Source: Chrysomallon squamiferum
Taxonomy: Eukaryota > Mollusca > Gastropoda > Neomphalida > Peltospiridae
Direction: 5' to 3'
Assembly: GCA_012295275.1 (NCBI GenBank)
Contig: CM022669.1
Location: 8,290,989 to 8,354,988 of the forward strand
Length of the DNA: 64,000 bases
In this document: positions 21,663-45,120 of the stretch, piece by piece
Numbering within the stretch: position 1 is the stretch's first letter
Layout: each line of letters opens with the position of its first letter
The notes under the pieces: model-generated
The model's database searches: none
The model's input: only the letters and a program-made list of their open reading frames with translations
What the model was told of the DNA's origin: nothing
Program-made: the position numbers and the translations under genes

Positions 21663-24071
21663 AATATTTAAATAAATTTTAAAACATTTTTTTTTTTTAA
21701 TGTCTGATATTTTTTTCATATAAGGCAGAGGTTTTGTTTAACTGTCACATTCCGCACATTTACTCCTAACACTTATCTTTCTGCTGGATACTTTGTGAAC
21801 AAAACGTCGTTCGTAACTTTAATCAACTGTCTAAAGAGAGAATCCAACGGTTCGCTCCACACATTCAGTTTCAACCAATGAACAAACAGCGCAGCAGCGA
21901 AACGCCACCGAGCGTTTTGATCACGGCATGCGAGGCCGGGAGCGAGGGACCACGATAAAGCATTACGCCGCAGATCGCAGGATAAGCTGGGCAAAAAAAA
22001 AAAAAAAATGCACGCACGCACGCACGCACGCACAGCACAGCACGAAACACACACAAAGAAAAACTGTCATCTCGAACGTTTGATAACGTGAGTGATTAAT
22101 TGATCATTCCGATTCAAATCTGATATTACAGATTTAAACAGTTAGAAGACCGGCGTGAATCAAGATGGCCCCTGTAACGTCTGCTGTCAAACACGTGTCA
22201 TTTTCCCCGTTGTAACCCTGTCAGATACTCGTCCATATTTCACGTGAAACATGTCTCAGACTTGCAGCCATCAAACTGTGACATCAGAACGTGTTCGTTA
22301 TATATATGGAGTGCAATATCAAAAAGTTTTGTTGTGGGAATGCAGAGTGATATCAGATGGTATTAACGATATGGCAGCCGGTTGCAACATGCACTGCCTG
22401 GTTTTTGTTACGGTAGATGTGAATGCAGATACGTTTCATCTCGGTGTCTAATCGTGTACCCATCTCGTCGTTCAGTCCGTGTTTGTCAACAGAAAAGTGT
22501 TAGATCGTTTCTAATACAGCGTCTGTGCGTTAGCGTCCAGCTGTTTTGATTGTATTGAAAATTGCTTTTGAAAAATAAAATGTCAAGCGGTAGCATGGTA
22601 TTAATTGCTGTTAAATGTTAAATACATTTAGGAAAAAAAAAAAAAAAAAAAAAAAGAGCAAAACAAACAAACAAACAAAACAAAACAAAAACAAAACAAA
22701 CGAACTGTGATATGATATTTTTTGATTACAGAGCTTTATCCGTTCTAACCACTTCCATTTAACTAATTCATCAAAGGACGTAGTACGTATTTTCCTAAGA
22801 ACTTTAGTCTACTTATAAATCATCCCTTTTTGCCGAGCGTTGAAAGTAGTTTGTAGAGAGAAAACAGCCTTTTTCCTCTCCGTAATTGGGTTTAATCAGA
22901 CATTCCGCATATCTGACACAAATTTCTTATTCATTCATATATGTATTTTATTTATTATTCCTAACTGCAGAAATCTGTCTCGTAACATGATATTACAAAA
23001 ACGGTTTGACCTGTTGTAATCATAGTTCGACCAGTTTTATTAACGATGTCTACTCCAAGAAACTATCAGATGATAGCGTGAAATATTAAACTCAATTGTT
23101 CGTTATTGTGTTCGTCTTCGAGTTGTTGAAAAGAACAGTTCTGTTTATAATTCAGAAACACTTCAAAGTCTGCGGGAGACCACGCAGGCGTCCTTTAATC
23201 TTCTTCATTAATTTGTAATCATGTTTCAGTTGAGTAGGAATGTGTTATAGTGTTACGTCGTTGCAATGAAACAGAATACGTTATGTCTGCTTGATACTGC
23301 AAGTCTTGACGTCATATTTCATTAAAGACAAAAACAAATCGTATTTTTAGTAACAGTTTTAGCATTAAGTGAACGATTTCGGAAACGATAATCTGTAATA
23401 ATAATTAATAGTAATAATAATCAATAATAATTAAAAAAATTCTTTTAATTCGAATTCTTCGCAAGCAAAACGAGCAAAACGAAGAATTAGAATGTAACCG
23501 AATTTGAGAAGGAGTTTCAAAAAGCCATGAGAATGTATCGTTAACGTGTCACGACAGGTCATCAGGAGTGGTTTCATAACGGTTATATAATGTTAATTTA
23601 TGTAATAGGTGGGTTAAAAAAAAAAGAATTTTAAAAAAGTCATTTAACACCTATAGAAAAAATTTCTGTGTCGTAATTTATTATTTACTCGAAATAGCGA
23701 CAGCGGAATTTTTTTTTTTCTTTAACGCCGGGATTAATTTCTGCCTCTGTTGGATGGCTTTTAAATCTCTGGCTGAATTGTATACGTGTGCTGTCTACAG
23801 TTTCATCTCGTACAAAAACACGTGTAGAACACAGATCGGCCGGGGCTTTTGGTTACTGCACTTTGCTGGAAATGGATGTTTTGAGAATTCATGCATAACC
23901 ACGCTCATTGTTCGCCGACGTCGATGCATTAGCGGCGAAACCCGACCTGCAACACAGCGTGAGCGACAACAAAGCGGCGTTTGTTGGAAATATTCGTGCC
24001 GAAGTTAAAACCGACTTCACAACTTCTCTTACATCCATGCAACTTCTGATACGTCCGCGGAGATGCACACA

Positions 24072-24186
24072 GAACCACGTTGTCCTCGCTGGTGTAACAG
24101 AGATGAACACTGAACCACGTTGTCCTCGCTGGTGTAACAGAGATGCACACTGAAACACGTTGTCCTCGCTGGTGTAACAGAGATGA
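24072..24186. repeat. 40-bp tandem repeat, three copies
   Basis: Three near-identical 40-bp units starting at 24072, 24112 and 24152, each with the core cacgttgtcctcgctggtgt. The unit is not a multiple of three, so it is unlikely to be coding. It lies in a CpG-rich block. Confidence 0.9.
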
Positions 24187-24520
24187 AACGATCGTGTTTT
24201 AGGAAGCTAATTAAACCATAGGAGTTATGCTTGAGTTTTAGTTGTTCGCCAAGTAAGCGAATTCTCGATATCGATGTCTGAAAGCGAACGTGTAAGATTT
24301 CAGGGGGGGGATGTTATTCACGCGCAGTCGAACGCCTTTGACCAAATAAACAATTAAAACAATCGGGCGTCGTGTAGCGAATTAAAGCGAAACTAGATAT
24401 CTGCGACATGAACTGAAACAAAACCCTGTCAACACACTGTGGAATGCGGCGTTTTCCACGTGTTTAAACACTTTCAACACGAGGAGGTGGTTCTTTTCAC
24501 GTTGTCTGTTTCTCGTTGTC

Positions 24521-24523
<3 letters not shown>

Positions 24524-24578
<55 letters not shown>
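24524..24578. repeat. (GT)n microsatellite
   Basis: GT run, followed by a poly(T) tract at 24637-24663. Confidence 0.95.
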
Positions 24579-24579
<1 letters not shown>

Positions 24580-24907
24580 TTTGAGAAGTTCAATGTCAGC
24601 AACCTTATCCCTGATGATTTTGGTTGTTGTGGTTAATTTTTTTTTTTTTTTTTTTTTTTTTTTGTGTATGGCTTTTGACCACAGCATGTTACTGTTGATC
24701 CGAGCTCGATTTCACGATTAGGAAAAATGTCAAAATATCTGGGGAAATCGCGAATGTAAACACCAACCGTGAAATTCACCGAAACACTAAACTTTAGTAC
24801 ACATAACAGCTAGGTTAATAAGTAATATAATAATGTAAGAACAATATACAGGCATAAAAAAAACCCCCAAAAACAAGGTAAACAAATATCATACACAGTA
24901 CAGTTTA

Positions 24908-24945
<38 letters not shown>

Positions 24946-25379
24946 TGTACTGTAGAAAAATGTAGGTTAGGCTGGGTATGAAGTTTGTTAGGCTGGTTAT
25001 GGATGCAGTTGTAAAATTAACTGTTACTTTGATGGAAAGTGGGTTGAGAGAGGGCTGCTGTGGTTTTATAGTGGGACTCAGAATAACTTAGGATGTAAAG
25101 TTTCAAGCAGGAAATGGCGGTAAGTTTCAGTTTTGTGATTTTTCAACATCCAGGTTCGAGAAATCGAGGGTCAACAGCGCTGTACTTTACGACATAGTCG
25201 CCGTTTTAACATTTTCCTAACATTACCACATCATAAAACGTCAAAGAAACATCACTAACAAATACAAATAAAGCGTATTAGCGTAATAATGAAGAAAACA
25301 AAAACCTATTTAAAACACTCAGATATAATTATTTTTAATGTTATGGGATTATGACTATGAATTATGACTATCATAAAAG

Positions 25380-25650
25380 GTGATACTCGAGAGGAAACCA
25401 GCTCTTCCATGCCAAGCGCTACTTTTATTGACTAGCAACAAGACTGTTTACCAAGTACACACATTCACATACCATTGTCTTTGACGCAGCAATTTTGGGG
25501 CGTTGGTTTAGATGGGGAAATAACTGAACCATGGCAACACGAAGGGTTGATCTCCTAACATTTCGCTGTACAGACAGCACTAACCACTGACTTACAGCCC
25601 GCTGTACAGACAGCACTAACCACTGACTTGCAGCCCGCTGTGTTATATAA
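25380..25650 (-). mobile_element. tRNA-derived SINE relic
   Basis: On the minus strand a tRNA-like promoter is visible: an A-box-like segment (agtcagtggttagtgc, about 25577-25592) and, about 38 bases downstream, a weak B-box-like segment (ggagatcaaccc, 25544-25555). The head, including the A box, is duplicated as two 36-bp units (25564-25599 and 25600-25635). The body runs on to about 25380. It lacks intact tRNA pairing, so it is a SINE-type relic and not a tRNA gene. Confidence 0.5.
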
Positions 25651-25769
25651 ATTATTTTCTACTTACGGTGTTTTTTTTTTTTTTTTATGTTGACGCTTTT
25701 CTTGTTATACTTTGTTACACTAATTATCTACGTGTCACATACATCAGGCTGACAAGTTTTTACGTGTTT

Positions 25770-25985
25770 CCACTTGTATTAACAAATGTGTTACACTTGT
25801 ATTACCGATTATTACATATTTGTTACACTTGTATTAACGATTATTACATATTTGTTACACTTGTGTTAACAGATGTGTTACACTTGTATTAACGATTGTT
25901 ACAAATTTGTTACACTTGTATTAACAGATGTCTTACTCTTGTATTAAAGACTGTAACAAATGAGTTACACTTGTATTAATGATTG
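25770..25985. repeat. AT-rich minisatellite, unit about 32 bp
   Basis: Repeated tgttacacttgtattaac cores separated by gattattacat or agatgtgttac variants, about seven diverged units. Confidence 0.85.
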
Positions 25986-26143
25986 TTACACCAGCTCAGA
26001 GAATATTAATTTTAACATACTGTTACCGATTCGTCTGCATAAAGAAAACTTCTATAATGGTTGTTTTCTTTGAAAGAAAATGGTTCCTTCCTTCTTTTCT
26101 TTTTTTAAAAATTCATCAGAATAGCCTACAAATACATACACGC

Positions 26144-26204
26144 GTCTGGACACACACACACGCACACACACACACATGCACACACACACTCATATACACA
26201 CATC

Positions 26205-26268
<64 letters not shown>
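26144..26268. repeat. (CA)n-(GA)n compound microsatellite
   Basis: CA-rich part followed by a pure GA run. Confidence 0.95.
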
Positions 26269-26276
<8 letters not shown>

Positions 26277-27059
26277 CGCTACAATTTTTCAAGTACAAAT
26301 TTAAAATTACTCCACATTTCTTTTTTAAAAATATAGAATGAAGCACTAACAAACAAATATACGTATTATTACTTTTAAAAAGTTAACTCTTCATAATGAA
26401 ATACATCTGTGATGGTGAAAACAACTGAAAATAACTAAATGCTGTGTATGAATGACAAACATTAAATACAGTACATAACTGTAACAATAATATTGTCATC
26501 CGCGAATCCATTTAAAATAATATGCAGCAATATTTAACTAATTAATTTACTTGAGTGTGTGTTTGTTTTAATATATTTTTTACCTATTTTTAATAATAAA
26601 ATAGAAATAGAAAAATATATATATATATATACATTTTTTTTTCGACAAAAAAGAATCGTAAAAGAAAAAAAAATAAAAATAAATAAATAAATAAATAATA
26701 ATAATAAATAAAAATATAAATAAATAAATAAATAAATAAATCTTTATGATTACAATTTAGTAACGCAACTAGCGAAAAATGATTTTTTTACATTTTTTTT
26801 TATTATTATTCTTTTTTGTTGTTTTTCTTTGTTATGTATTAAAAACTCGATTGTAAAAACAAAATATAACAGAACTTGGAAGTATGCAGAATACATGTAT
26901 TCTATTTATTCCTGACACCACAGAAACACGAAGAACATTTTTTACTTTTTCTTCTTTTCTTTCTTTCATTTTTTTTTTTCTTAAATATGGATCACATATT
27001 TGGTCTGTGTGTGTGTGTGTGTGTGTGCGTGTGTGCGTGTTCAGTCACGTGTCTAATTA

Positions 27060-27690
27060 ACAGAGGTCATTAAGTCAGAATGTACAAACGGATCAGCAAG
27101 CAGCGATTGTCAGTTTCAAGTAAGCCTCAATTTTAATACACTTAGCCTATCAGATGACCTTTGACACTTTTGTCTGGCTCGGAGGTCGTCTTTGGATTAA
27201 TGACTCAAACAACAGAGTGTTTTTTGTGTTCAAAGCCTCTGAACAACCCGAGTGTTTCCTCCCATTGTCGCAGACACACGTACGTACGGCTACTGTTTCC
27301 ATTTTAATCAAAACGTTAAGCCACGTCTTTTCTTTACCGATCAATGCGATCGATGATCGATTGGAAATCGTATCTGCGTCACGTGCAAACGTTACGCGCT
27401 GTTCACGTGCAGTGAGCGCGAATTAATGCGGAGAGATTGTTGCTAGGATTAACCGGGTTAATCTGCCAGCTTAATCTGTCGCGGACAATAACGTGACTAC
27501 ATTATCTGCCGCTAAACGACGGGCCATTTTTGCGAGTCTGCTGCACAGTGACAAACTGAACTGAACTTCTCTTTGTGATGCTACGTCGACTTCGTGAGTT
27601 ATGCATGCGACGTGAAACCGGAGAGTTCCGCACAAAGGGGACGTAATCGGCGGTGTCGTTGATAGGCGAATTGTTGAAGACCGCGCGGTA
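27060..27690. promoter_or_regulatory. Candidate cis-regulatory block with homeodomain sites
   Basis: Unique, CpG-containing sequence between microsatellites. It includes GGATTA (27446-27451), TAATCT (27459-27464) and TAATCT (27472-27477), spaced by exactly 13 bp, which resemble Otx/Gsc/Pitx-type K50 homeodomain sites, with SOX-like ATTGTT and ACAATA nearby. This is inferred from composition and motifs only. Confidence 0.3.
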
Positions 27691-27777
27691 TAAATCATTC
27701 GTTACATATTTTATGGAGCCATAAAAAAAAAATTCCTAAAGTCAGAGTAATTATACCTGATGTAATGATTGGCACGT

Positions 27778-27814
<37 letters not shown>

Positions 27815-28027
27815 GAGGGGGGGGATGTATTTTTTTTTATATTTTCGACTGTCTGGTTTATTTTTGGATAATTTATGTTTGACAGACGTTGGCATTTGTT
27901 TTATTGGTCGCCATATAAACATTCAGTAAACAAATACAGAAGAGACAGCTACAACGTATATAATTATCTTACATTTATATTTAATAGACACACACTAATA
28001 TACATATATATTAATAGACATATACCA

Positions 28028-28029
<2 letters not shown>

Positions 28030-28114
<85 letters not shown>

Positions 28115-28351
28115 ATATGTGTGCGTGTGCGTGCATATATATGTGTACATATGTATGTATGTATGTATGTATGCATGTATGTATGTATGTGTGTGTGTAT
28201 GGATGCATATATGTATGTATATGTATGTATGTATGTATATGTGTGTGTGTATGCATGCATGCATGTATGTATGTATGTATATGTGTGTGTGTATGCATGT
28301 ATGTATGTACGTATGTATAATGCATTTATGAGTGTGTATGTTTATTATATA

Positions 28352-28393
<42 letters not shown>

Positions 28394-28400
28394 AGTATGT
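28030..28400. repeat. Compound (GT)n-(TA)n-(GA)n-(GTAT)n array
   Basis: About 370 bases of alternating simple repeats ending in a TA run. All open frames through it are repeat artefacts. Confidence 0.95.
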
Positions 28401-29283
28401 ATGCGTATGTGTCTAGAACAACAACAACAACAACACACAATAGTAATAATAACAATAACAATATTAAATAAATGAAAAAAGGATTAAAAAACTGTTATTA
28501 TCTGTAAGCTATCGCTTTTATGGTAGTAATGCTATCTCACAGTAATAGCAGTATAAGTGGTAGTATTAAACTCATTAATGATTTATCACGCTGTACGTAA
28601 TCCACACTAAACAGACTGTCACTTGCGAATTGTTATTTTTTCCATGAACAAATCTTCGCAAATAATAAAATTCGAGATCTGCTTGTTATTATTAATTACA
28701 GTAATGAACTGATCCAAATCTGCTGAAAACACATCGCCGCGACAACGGCATCAACGTTCTCTGCTATCAGTCTAACATTTCATTTGTTAACTCGTTTGGG
28801 GACGTCGGCAGCATTTGTCACCGCTACACATGACAGCGTAATGGATTAGACTTTTGTAAAAAAAAAAAAAAAAATGAAAATAAAATGTGTCATTAAAAAT
28901 GAAACGTAATTGTTTGTTAACGTGTATTGATCATGTGGTCTAGTACACATCGCGTGATGACGTCGCCAGTAGAGACAGCTTTGATGATGATGTTGACGAC
29001 GACGACAACGATGATGGTGATGAGGATGGTAAGAAGAAGAAAGAAAAAAGGAAATATATATATATATATATAAATAAATGACTAACTACATAAATAAAAT
29101 AAATAAATAAGTAAATAAGTCAATGAAATAAAATAAAATAAAATAAAATAAAATAAAATAAAATAAAATAAAAAATAAATAAATAAATAAATAAATAATT
29201 AAATGTTATATTTCCAATTTATGTTTGTATTTACTGTAAATATTGTCTTAAAATCATATTGGTCGGAATTGAATCGTAATACA

Positions 29284-29293
29284 TAGACAGACT

Positions 29294-29337
<44 letters not shown>

Positions 29338-30118
29338 TAACTACTACTACTATTACTTCTACTATTACTACTACTGCTGCTACTACTACTACTACTACTA
29401 GCAGTGGGTAATGACAATAGTAGTAATAGTAGCAGTAATAACAACAACAACAACAATAATAATAATAACTATAGTAATAGTAGCAGTAATAATTGCAATA
29501 ATATTGCAGTAATATTAATAGTGATTTTAGTAATAATAGTAGTGGTGGTTGTAGTTGTGGCGGTAGTGGTGGTATTAATAGTGATTGTGTTATTATGATA
29601 TCGGCGTGGTAGTTATGATATATAACAGCTGTTTTTGTAGTATAAGTGTTAGAGCAGTAGTTGCAGCAGTAATAGCAGTAATAGCAGTATAAGAAGTAGT
29701 AACAGTAGTTTAATTTAACGTATGAACAGTAAGAATGGTGGTGTTAATAATAGTTCGGCAGTTTGGTAGTAATAGCAGTAGTATTGATATTAGCAGAAGT
29801 AGTAATATTGTAATTATAATAGTAGTAGTGGTAGCAGTAGTAGTAATAGTAGTTGTAGTAGTAGTAGCAGAAGTAGTAATATTGTAATTATAATAGTAGT
29901 AGTAGTAGCAGCAGTAGTAGTAGTAGTAGTTGTAGTAGTAGCAGAAGTAGTAATATTGTAATTATAATAGTAGTAGTGGTAGCAGCAGCAGTAGTAGTAG
30001 TAGTAGTTGTAGTAGTAGTAGCAGAAGTAGTAATATTGTAATTATAATAGTAGTAGTAGTAGCAGCTGTAGTAGTAGTTGTAGTTGTAGTAGTTGTAGCA
30101 GAAGTAGTAGTAGTCGTA
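29284..30118. repeat. Large (TAC/GTA)n compound trinucleotide array
   Basis: A long tract of TAC, TAG and CAG-type triplets. Inside it a higher-order unit of about 74-80 bp, with core gcagaagtagtaatattgta, starts near 29792, 29866, 29940 and 30020. Confidence 0.9.
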
Positions 30119-30682
30119 GACTGGTGATACTTGTATAATAGCGGTGTTAGTAATACTAGCTATGGCATTAGTTCCTATAATATGAACAATTCGAAATACA
30201 ACACAAATATTAAAAAAGAAAAAAAAGGAGTCTCGTTGAATTTTAATATATAAAACAAAGAAACACAGGGAATATTACATGTATGTCGTTATGTACACGT
30301 ATATATATATATATATATCAAATGTTAATTGCTGTATTGCATGCCGAAGTAATTCCATTTTTATTATTTGTGTCACGAGGTAATAAACAAAAGGATTATA
30401 ATAAACACATTGTCATTTGACGTGTTGTATGTAGTGTGATCGGGAATGTAATATCTTACTACAGCTGCAAAGTATTTCCCCTTTTGTTCTTAATTCTTTT
30501 TCTTTTTTTTTTTTTTTTTTAATTTATATAAATTCTTATCAGGAACAAAGCTTTAGATTTTTCTGTAAGACAAAACATGGAAAATTATGGGAAATTTAAA
30601 ACTAAAAGGAACGCTTAGATATTATGGAACACCCAGCTGAGATAATGTACAATTAAAGCGGTTTGTGCCCTCGTTCATGATA

Positions 30683-30708
30683 CTGTGTGTGTGTGTGTGT
30701 GTGTGTGT

Positions 30709-30777
<69 letters not shown>
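30683..30777. repeat. (GT)n-(GA)n compound microsatellite
   Basis: GT run then GA run shortly before the CpG-rich promoter block. Confidence 0.95.
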
Positions 30778-30780
<3 letters not shown>

Positions 30781-30974
30781 CATTTTATAAAAAAAATAAC
30801 GTAAAGGGAAAAATAAAAGTAAACCCAGTTATAACGACAAGATCGAAAGAAACAAAATGTAATAAAAACAAGATATATATATAAAAAAAATAAACACCTA
30901 TGAATACTTGAACAAAGCAAATCCTATTGATATTATTCATTTTTAAAAATGTTACACCTGGTTGACAAATTCCC

Positions 30975-31240
30975 TCACTAAACGGGAATGAATGAACGCT
31001 CGTTGCGACTGAAACCGGACACCGCGCTCCGCTCAATGGCGGCGACGTGCACGGAAAGACGAGTCGACACGTGACCGAGTGACGTTAAACCAGTGTAGTG
31101 TCAGACAGGCGCGATGTTGTCCGGGCCGTCTCGTCTGTTTAAAAACACGACGACGACTGCTCGCAGATTCAGAAGGGAGTTAACGCGAGAGGCGAGCCGC
31201 TGACATGCCGGTCTCCGAAACCAACACGATATGACAGCAG
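30975..31240 (+). other. CpG-rich promoter and 5' UTR exon of the cadherin gene
   Basis: A local rise in GC and CpG directly upstream of a consensus donor (cagcag followed by gtaaga at 31241). It would splice to the acceptor before 34082 over an intron of 2,841 nt. Two short upstream ORFs, 31114-31203 and 31205-31234, end before the donor. No TATA box is evident. The transcription start is not determined; the exon 5' end is a guess within the CpG block. Confidence 0.5.
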
Positions 31241-31440
31241 GTAAGACGTTTTTTTTTTTTTTTTTTTTGTAGCGTACAACGCCCTCGTTATCTACAGCCG
31301 CGTTATTTTGTAAAGTCAAGCCCGACAGTTTAGTGTCAGTTTTCACGTAGATAATAGTAGAGAGAAATAGCTTCGTTAAACTGCGAGTTTTGTAATGTTG
31401 AATGGCAATATTTAGTTTACAAAAAAAAGTGTTTTACAGT

Positions 31441-31442
<2 letters not shown>

Positions 31443-31532
<90 letters not shown>
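31443..31532. repeat. (CT)n-(CA)n compound microsatellite
   Basis: CT run joined directly to a CA run in intron 1 of the cadherin gene. Confidence 0.95.
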
Positions 31533-31536
<4 letters not shown>

Positions 31537-31759
31537 TAAATACAGAGAGAGATCATACATAGGATTGGTTTAACATATAGTTCAAAAATTGAAAATTATT
31601 TGATAGGTTGATGCAATATTGCGGCATTGTTAACTAATTTTATAAATCTTGTTATCGCACTTTTGTTAATTTTAACACCCTCATCTTTTTTTCTCTCATT
31701 ATTTTCTTCTTTTTAAGTTTTATCCATTTGATTTCGTATTCATTTTATACAGCGTTTTA

Positions 31760-31920
<161 letters not shown>

Positions 31921-32454
31921 TTTGGAATTATGTAATAATGCTTGATGTATGTTATAGTCAATACTTCAAATATAATTCGCAACGGGCTAACATATTTTGT
32001 AATATTTATTTATTTATTATATATATATATATATACATACATATATATATATACATATACATATACATATACATACATACATATTATATAACCTCTAAGA
32101 TATCCTGTGTCTGTGTTCGGCTTCTGCCTACCTGACTGTCTGTCTCTGTATGTATGACCATACATGTGTGTATATGTGTGCACGTGTATTTTAAACCAGC
32201 TACAGAAGACTGGTTTATTACACATTATTGCCTTTCCCGACTGTGATAAAATCTGTTACTGCTAAACGATTCGTAATTTATTGTTCTGTGCAGCAGCTTT
32301 AGAGTCTTGTGTTTCTTAGCACACGTCTAAGTCATAAAATATTTATTTAAAATGTGTTGATATCACTTAATTAAATATTGATCTGACAAACGGAGTTATG
32401 TGAAATAAACAAATACACGCTACCTGAAACACGATCGCTTACCGTTTGATACAT

Positions 32455-33115
32455 CTACCCTTATTTCGTGTTCTGTTATTTCGTGTACCGTTATTTCGTG
32501 TAACGTTTTTTCGTGTACCGTTATTTCGTGTACCCTTATTTCGTGTACCGTTATTTCGTGTACCGTTATTTCGTGTAACGTTTTTTCGTGTACCGTTATT
32601 TCGTGTAACGTTTTTTCGTGTTCTGTTATTTCATGTACTGTTTTTTTGTGTTCTGTTATTTCTTGTACTGTTTTTTTTTGTGTTCTGTTATTTTTTACTG
32701 TTTTTTTTTTGTGTTCTGTTATTTCTTGTACCGTTATTTCGTTTAACCTTTTTTCGTTATCTGATTTTTCGTGTTCTGTTATTTCATGTACTGTTTTTTC
32801 GTGTACAGTTTTTTCGTGTTCTGTTATTTCGTGTACTGTTTTTTTTTCGTGTACTGTTTTTTCGTGTTCTGTTATTTCGTGTTCTGTTATTTCATGTATT
32901 GTTTTTTTTACAGTTGTACTGCTGTTTTTCGTGTACCGTTACCTGTTATTTCGTGTAACGTTTTTCGTGTTCTGTTATTCAATGTACTGTTTTTTCGTGT
33001 ACCATTATTTCGTGTACTGTTATTTCTTGTAACGTTTTTTCGTGTTCTGTTATTCAATATACTGTTTTTCTCGTGTGGTGTTTTTACGTGTACCGTTATT
33101 TCGTGTACTGTTATA
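32455..33115. repeat. 15-bp minisatellite in intron 1 of the cadherin gene
   Basis: Over 40 diverged copies of a 15-bp unit (ttatttcgtgtaccg and variants) with length changes in the T run. Because 15 is a multiple of three it gives long open frames (LFRVP-type repeats), which are not regarded as genes. Confidence 0.95.
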
Positions 33116-33686
33116 TTTTGTTACTAATTTTCCAGCTTTTTAATGCTTATTTATAGGAAGACAAAAGTTTAAGAATTAAACAACTAAAATAATCGATAAA
33201 AAAAAATAAAAAATAAATAAATAAATAAACAAATATAAATAATCAAATAAGTAAGAATATAAAATCATATAATAAATAAATTATTTAAATAAAAAAGTTA
33301 AAGTAAAACAAACAAACAAATAATTCAATAAATAGATAAATAAATCTATCAATAAATCAATAAATAACAATAAAAAAAAAAAAAAAATAATAAAAATTAA
33401 AAATAACTGAGTTTAAAAACCAACAATTCCTAAATCTATTTCAACATCATTATTTTGTTTTACGAATTTTATTTTATTTCTCATTTCGTTTCATTTCACT
33501 TTATTTGTTATTTTATTGCTGTTTTATAAACCGAAATTATTTTTGATCGGAACTAAATTTTACGCTACAAATAGATTTCTCTATATTTTTGCTTTTATTT
33601 ACTTCTAAGTCTTTCGAAATTTCCTACGACGTCCACCAGTTTTCTTAAACTATTGAATAAACTGTAAAACAAACCAGGAAAATTGA

Positions 33687-33717
<31 letters not shown>

Positions 33718-33725
33718 AAGAAAAT

Positions 33726-33959
33726 CAACTACTACTGTAACTATTACTACTATTACTACTACTGCTACTGCTACTACTACAACTACTACCGCTATTACTA
33801 CTACTGCTACTACCACTGTTACTACCTTTAATTACTTATTTCTTTGATTATATACACATCTATGTATGTAGTATGTATGTATGTAGTATGTATGTATGTA
33901 TGTATGTATGTATGTATGTATGTATGTATGTATGTATGTATGTATGTATGTATGTATCT
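33726..33959. repeat. (ACT)n and (GTAT)n microsatellites
   Basis: ACT/GCT triplets (33726-33822) then a GTAT run (about 33866-33957). Confidence 0.95.
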
Positions 33960-34103
33960 ATATTATTTTTCCTTCTGAATTTTACTCTGTCAATCTATCG
34001 ATGTAATTAATTAGTTAATGGATGAATCAATGAATGGAACAATTAATTAATCAATTCATTAATTAACGTTTTAATTTTCAGTTAGATATGAAATCTCAGG
34101 AAG

Positions 34104-44825
<10,722 letters not shown>

Positions 44826-44837
<12 letters not shown>

Positions 44838-45120
44838 AGAGATGTTTTGTCTTCGAATTCTCTGTTTGGAAGAAGACACTGGTTTGAGTAACAGATGTGA
44901 AACGTTTTTATTTATTACAAAGACAGATTTCCATGACATAAAAATTATATTATATATATATATATATAAGACATTCTCTTTCATCGTTATTTATATACAG
45001 AAAATTATATATTGTTTCTTCATTCAATGTTTTTTCATCCTTTCGTCTGTTTTTATATAACATGTGTGTGTGTGTGGTTTTTAAAAGTATTTAATAATAA
45101 ACTGACAAAGTGCTCAAACG
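44826..45120 (+). CDS. Cadherin gene probable last exon: HLV-stop and 3' UTR
   Basis: An excellent acceptor (gatcttttttttcag) 287 bases after the previous donor gives, in frame, His-Leu-Val and TGA at 44835-44837. The remaining sequence would be the 3' UTR, with AATAAA at 45096 and again at 45148. Other last exons further downstream cannot be excluded. Confidence 0.5.
45096..45101 (+). terminator. Probable poly(A) signal of the cadherin gene
   Basis: AATAAA about 260 bases after the proposed stop codon; a second AATAAA lies at 45148-45153. Confidence 0.4.

Larger units (their letters stand above)
20020..30960. other. Intergenic region between the two genes
   Basis: No gene recognised on either strand. 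The open frames here are short or made of repeats. It holds microsatellites, a SINE relic (25380-25650), minisatellites (24072-24186, 25770-25985) and GC/CpG-richer unique blocks at about 20160-20290, 21780-22560, 23740-24200, 27060-27690 and 28700-28980 that look like candidate regulatory elements. Confidence 0.6.

Noticed and set aside
23754-24158. Open frames on both strands in a CpG-rich block
   Set aside because: Overlap a 40-bp non-triplet tandem repeat and show no protein similarity.
27154-27426. 90-codon open frame
   Set aside because: No family resemblance, minus-strand frame also open; lies in a block better explained as regulatory sequence.
28027-28471. Open frames up to 198 codons rich in Cys, Tyr, His and Thr
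   Set aside because: Pure simple-sequence translation on both strands.
32446-33127. Plus-strand open frames with LFRVP-type repeats
   Set aside because: They follow from a 15-bp tandem repeat; three frames are open at once and no signal peptide or domain is seen.
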